Both the position numbers and the translations under genes were made by a program. A DNA stretch of 7,921 nt, from contig QMOC01000099.1 of assembly GCA_003648085.1 (NCBI GenBank), positions 1-7,921 of the forward strand, given 5' to 3'. The notes under the pieces were generated by a model. The model saw only the letters and a program-made list of their open reading frames with translations. It was not told the origin of the DNA and searched no databases. Of the stretch, positions 6,375-7,921 are shown piece after piece; the stretch's first letter is position 1, and each line of letters starts with the position of its first letter. The DNA comes from Chloroflexota bacterium (GTDB taxonomy: Bacteria > Chloroflexota > Anaerolineae > B4-G1).

Positions 6375-6396
6375 GTTACCTTGCGAAAGGGGTAAC
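6375..6396 (+). promoter_or_regulatory. Leader hairpin overlapping the Shine-Dalgarno of the LacI gene
   Basis: GTTACC (6375-6380) can pair with GGTAAC (6391-6396). The ribosome site AAAGGGG (6386-6392), 6 nt before the GTG start, lies in the loop and the 3' arm. An alternative small stem CCTT/AAGG competes within it. Possible translational damping; the stem is short. Confidence 0.35.
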
Positions 6397-6398
6397 CT

Positions 6399-7442
6399 GT
6401 GCCTAGACCTCGCCCAACCCAGCGCCAGATCGCCAGGGAAGCCGGCGTTTCCCGCACAACAGTCTCTCTCGTACTGAACAATGTGCCTGGTGTGCGCATC
6501 AGCCCCGAAACGCGCCAGCGCATCCTCGAGGTAGCCCGCCGCCTGAATTACTACCCCGACGCGGCCGCCCGTACCCTCGTCAGCGGCCGCACCCACACCA
6601 TCGGTTTCGTCCTCTGCCAGAGCCCCGACCGCGTCTTCGCCGATGCCTTCCTGCCTGAGGTGCTGCGCGGCGTGGGCGACGCTGTGCAGGAGAACGGCTT
6701 CCGCGTGCTGATCCATTCTGTGGAAGACGTGACTGCACCCGAGGCCTACATCGGCCTGGTGCGCGAGAAGCACACCGACGGCATCATCCTCTCCGGCCCT
6801 CGCTCGGACGACCAGGAACTCCCGCGCCTGAAGGCCGAGGGCTTCCCGGTCGTGCTCCTGGGGCAACTGCCCGGTTCGGGCATACCTTTCGTGGATGTGG
6901 ACAATGTGGGAGCGGCGAAACAGGCCGTGGAGCATCTGATTGGATTGGGGCATCGGCGCATAGGGATGATCACCAACGCGCCACTGGAGTACACCGCCGC
7001 CCGTGACCGACTGGTCGGCTACCGGCAGGCGCTGGAAGAGGCCGGCATCCAGTTCGACGAAAGGCTCGTATGCTACGGTGACTTCCGCGAGGAGAGCGGC
7101 TGCATAGCGATGGAGGGATTGCTCGACCTGCCCCGGACCCCAACTGCCGTCTTCGTCGCCAGCGACCTGGTGGCCTTCGGTGCATTGGTGGCGATCAAGA
7201 AGCGCGGTCTGCGCATCCCGCACGATATAGCGCTGGTGGGCTTCGACGATGTGCGGCTGGCACATTACGTAGACCCGCCGCTGACGACGGTGCGCTTGCC
7301 GGCCTACGACCTGGGCTATCGGGCCGCGACGTTGCTGACCCAACTGATCGGCAGCGATCCGGTCGAGGAGCAGGAGATACTCCTGCAGACCGAACTTGTC
7401 GTGCGGCAATCGTGCGGGGCTCATGAGAGCCCCCGCACGTAG
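6399..7442 (+). CDS. LacI/GalR-family transcriptional repressor
   Basis: This 347-residue DNA-binding regulator is predicted to respond to a sugar or related ligand. The N-terminal helix-turn-helix reads TQRQIAREAGVSRTTVSLVLNN (7-28), followed by the hinge region (LNYYPDAAARTLVSGRT, 49-65) that inserts into the minor groove of the operator. The periplasmic-binding-protein-like effector domain follows (about 66-340), with TIGFVLCQ, DGIILSGPR, PFVDVDN, LGHRRIGMIT, AVFVASDLVAFGALVAIKKRG and DIALVGFDDV, ending in the typical ELVVRQSCG. Length is normal. It starts at GTG (6399) with AAAGGGG 6 nt upstream. A perfect palindromic operator overlaps its own promoter, so autoregulation is likely. The following gene is a solute-binding lipoprotein, so the repressor probably controls that ABC transporter. 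The ligand cannot be assigned from sequence alone. Confidence 0.96.
   Translation: MPRPRPTQRQIAREAGVSRTTVSLVLNNVPGVRISPETRQRILEVARRLNYYPDAAARTLVSGRTHTIGFVLCQSPDRVFADAFLPEVLRGVGDAVQENGFRVLIHSVEDVTAPEAYIGLVREKHTDGIILSGPRSDDQELPRLKAEGFPVVLLGQLPGSGIPFVDVDNVGAAKQAVEHLIGLGHRRIGMITNAPLEYTAARDRLVGYRQALEEAGIQFDERLVCYGDFREESGCIAMEGLLDLPRTPTAVFVASDLVAFGALVAIKKRGLRIPHDIALVGFDDVRLAHYVDPPLTTVRLPAYDLGYRAATLLTQLIGSDPVEEQEILLQTELVVRQSCGAHESPRT
7411..7439 (+). repeat. Strong hairpin overlapping the end of the LacI gene
   Basis: CGTGCGGGGCTC (7411-7422), loop ATGA, and GAGCCCCCGCACG (7427-7439) form a 12-bp GC-rich stem with a single extra C. It ends one base before the TAG stop codon (7440-7442). No U run follows, so it is not a canonical terminator. 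It might reduce read-through or stabilise the repressor mRNA relative to the transporter genes. Confidence 0.6.
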
Positions 7443-7504
7443 GACAACAACTCGCAAAGGGAGGTGATGCACAGAGAATCTTGACATACTGTTCGCGGAG
7501 AGAG

Positions 7505-7517
7505 CGGGGCGACCCCG
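7505..7517 (+). repeat. Small hairpin in the leader of the solute-binding protein gene
   Basis: CGGGG (7505-7509), CGA, CCCCG (7513-7517). It lies in the 129-bp gap between the LacI gene and the lipoprotein gene. A TTGACA at 7481-7486 precedes it, but no matching -10 is found 16-18 bp downstream, so no promoter is claimed. No U tract follows the stem. Confidence 0.35.
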
Positions 7518-7571
7518 TCCCTGCTCCAGACAAGTATCCGACAATTCACAATAACTAGGGAGGAAAGAGAA

Positions 7572-7921
7572 ATGTCTAAGCGTGTATGGTGGATTCTGTT
7601 ATCGGTGCTGGCGGTGGGCAGCACACTGCTGGCAGCCTGTGCCAAGCCCACCCCCACCGCAGCACCAACTGAGGTGCAGCCCACTGCAGCCCCTACCACA
7701 GCCCCCGCCGCGGGGTTCGACTGCATGGGAGGCGAAGGCGGCACGGTTTCGATGATCGGCGTGTGGAGCGGTGACGAGGAGGCCAAGTTCAAGGGCATCC
7801 TTGAGCCCTTCCTCACGGCCTGCAACATCACCCTCAACTACGAGGGCACCCGCGACCAGGCCGTGCTGGCCACCCGCGTCGAGGGCGGCAACCCGCCTGA
7901 CATCGCCGGTCTGCCCAACCC
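7572..7921 (+). CDS. ABC transporter extracellular solute-binding lipoprotein (family 1-like, 3' end cut)
   Basis: Only the first 116 codons are in the window. The product starts with a lipoprotein signal: basic MSKR, a hydrophobic stretch (VWWILLSVLAVGSTLL) and lipobox LAAC with the lipidated Cys at residue 23. A flexible Pro/Thr/Ala linker follows (about 26-47), then the start of a mature domain (TVSMIGVWSGDEEAKFKGIL, about 58-77) and GGNPPDIAGLPN, where DIA resembles the segment of sugar-binding proteins that follows the first lobe's helix. It would be anchored outside the membrane and deliver a solute, probably a carbohydrate, to an ABC permease encoded beyond the right edge. The ATG at 7572 has a good AGGGAGGA site upstream. 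Such linkers are common in Chloroflexota lipoproteins. Control by the preceding LacI-family repressor is likely from gene order. The substrate is unknown. Confidence 0.9.
   Translation, partial: MSKRVWWILLSVLAVGSTLLAACAKPTPTAAPTEVQPTAAPTTAPAAGFDCMGGEGGTVSMIGVWSGDEEAKFKGILEPFLTACNITLNYEGTRDQAVLATRVEGGNPPDIAGLPN

Noticed and set aside
7481..7486. TTGACA upstream of the lipoprotein gene as a promoter
   Set aside because: No acceptable -10 hexamer lies 16-18 bp downstream; the region there is GCGGGG-rich.
6363..7544. 393-codon minus-strand open frame opposite the LacI gene
   Set aside because: The plus-strand LacI frame has full HTH and effector-domain motifs, promoter and operator; the antisense frame has none.
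7421..7837. Minus-strand open frame over the lipoprotein gene start
   Set aside because: The plus strand shows a good ribosome site, signal peptide, lipobox and binding-protein motifs; the minus-strand frame is low-complexity.

Overview
The window is high-GC bacterial DNA, almost fully coding. It probably comes from an anaerobe or facultative anaerobe with Wood-Ljungdahl (reductive acetyl-CoA) enzymes, and possibly from Chloroflexota. The lineage guess rests on three things: a lipoprotein with a long Pro/Thr/Ala linker after its lipobox, a long formate-tetrahydrofolate ligase, and palindromic intergenic elements. No 16S or other marker gene is present, so it remains an inference.

Left block (1-6193, all minus strand, read right to left): a NarL/FixJ response regulator; a receiver-like protein fused to a DUF166-type domain; formate-tetrahydrofolate ligase (fhs); a small heavy-metal-associated (HMA) fold protein without the usual CxxC; and the catalytic subunit of anaerobic Ni-Fe CO dehydrogenase (cooS/acsA type), which runs off the left edge almost complete. 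fhs activates formate in the methyl branch of the pathway. The CO dehydrogenase interconverts CO2 and CO in the carbonyl branch. The three enzyme-side genes sit close together, each with a strong ribosome binding site. The DUF166 fusion has its own near-consensus promoter preceded by two inverted-repeat boxes 31 bp apart, which suggests control by a dedicated regulator, perhaps the adjacent response regulator. No acetyl-CoA synthase, corrinoid protein, CooC-type maturation factor or sensor kinase is seen here.

Right block (6399-7921, plus strand): a LacI-family repressor gene with a consensus sigma-70 promoter overlapped by a perfect 16-bp palindromic operator, followed by the start of an ABC-transporter solute-binding lipoprotein, probably for a sugar. 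This is an ordinary carbohydrate-uptake locus facing away from the CO dehydrogenase block. The 205-bp divergent region between the blocks holds both promoters and a 46-nt element that can fold into a three-way junction.

The most unusual items are the pseudo-receiver-DUF166 fusion, in which Glu replaces the phosphoacceptor Asp in register with its neighbour; its promoter and tandem boxes; the HMA-like protein with ADHH in place of CxxC, wedged between fhs and the CO dehydrogenase gene; and an Fhs whose sequence resembles the synthetase domain of eukaryotic C1-THF synthase more than the classic acetogen enzyme.
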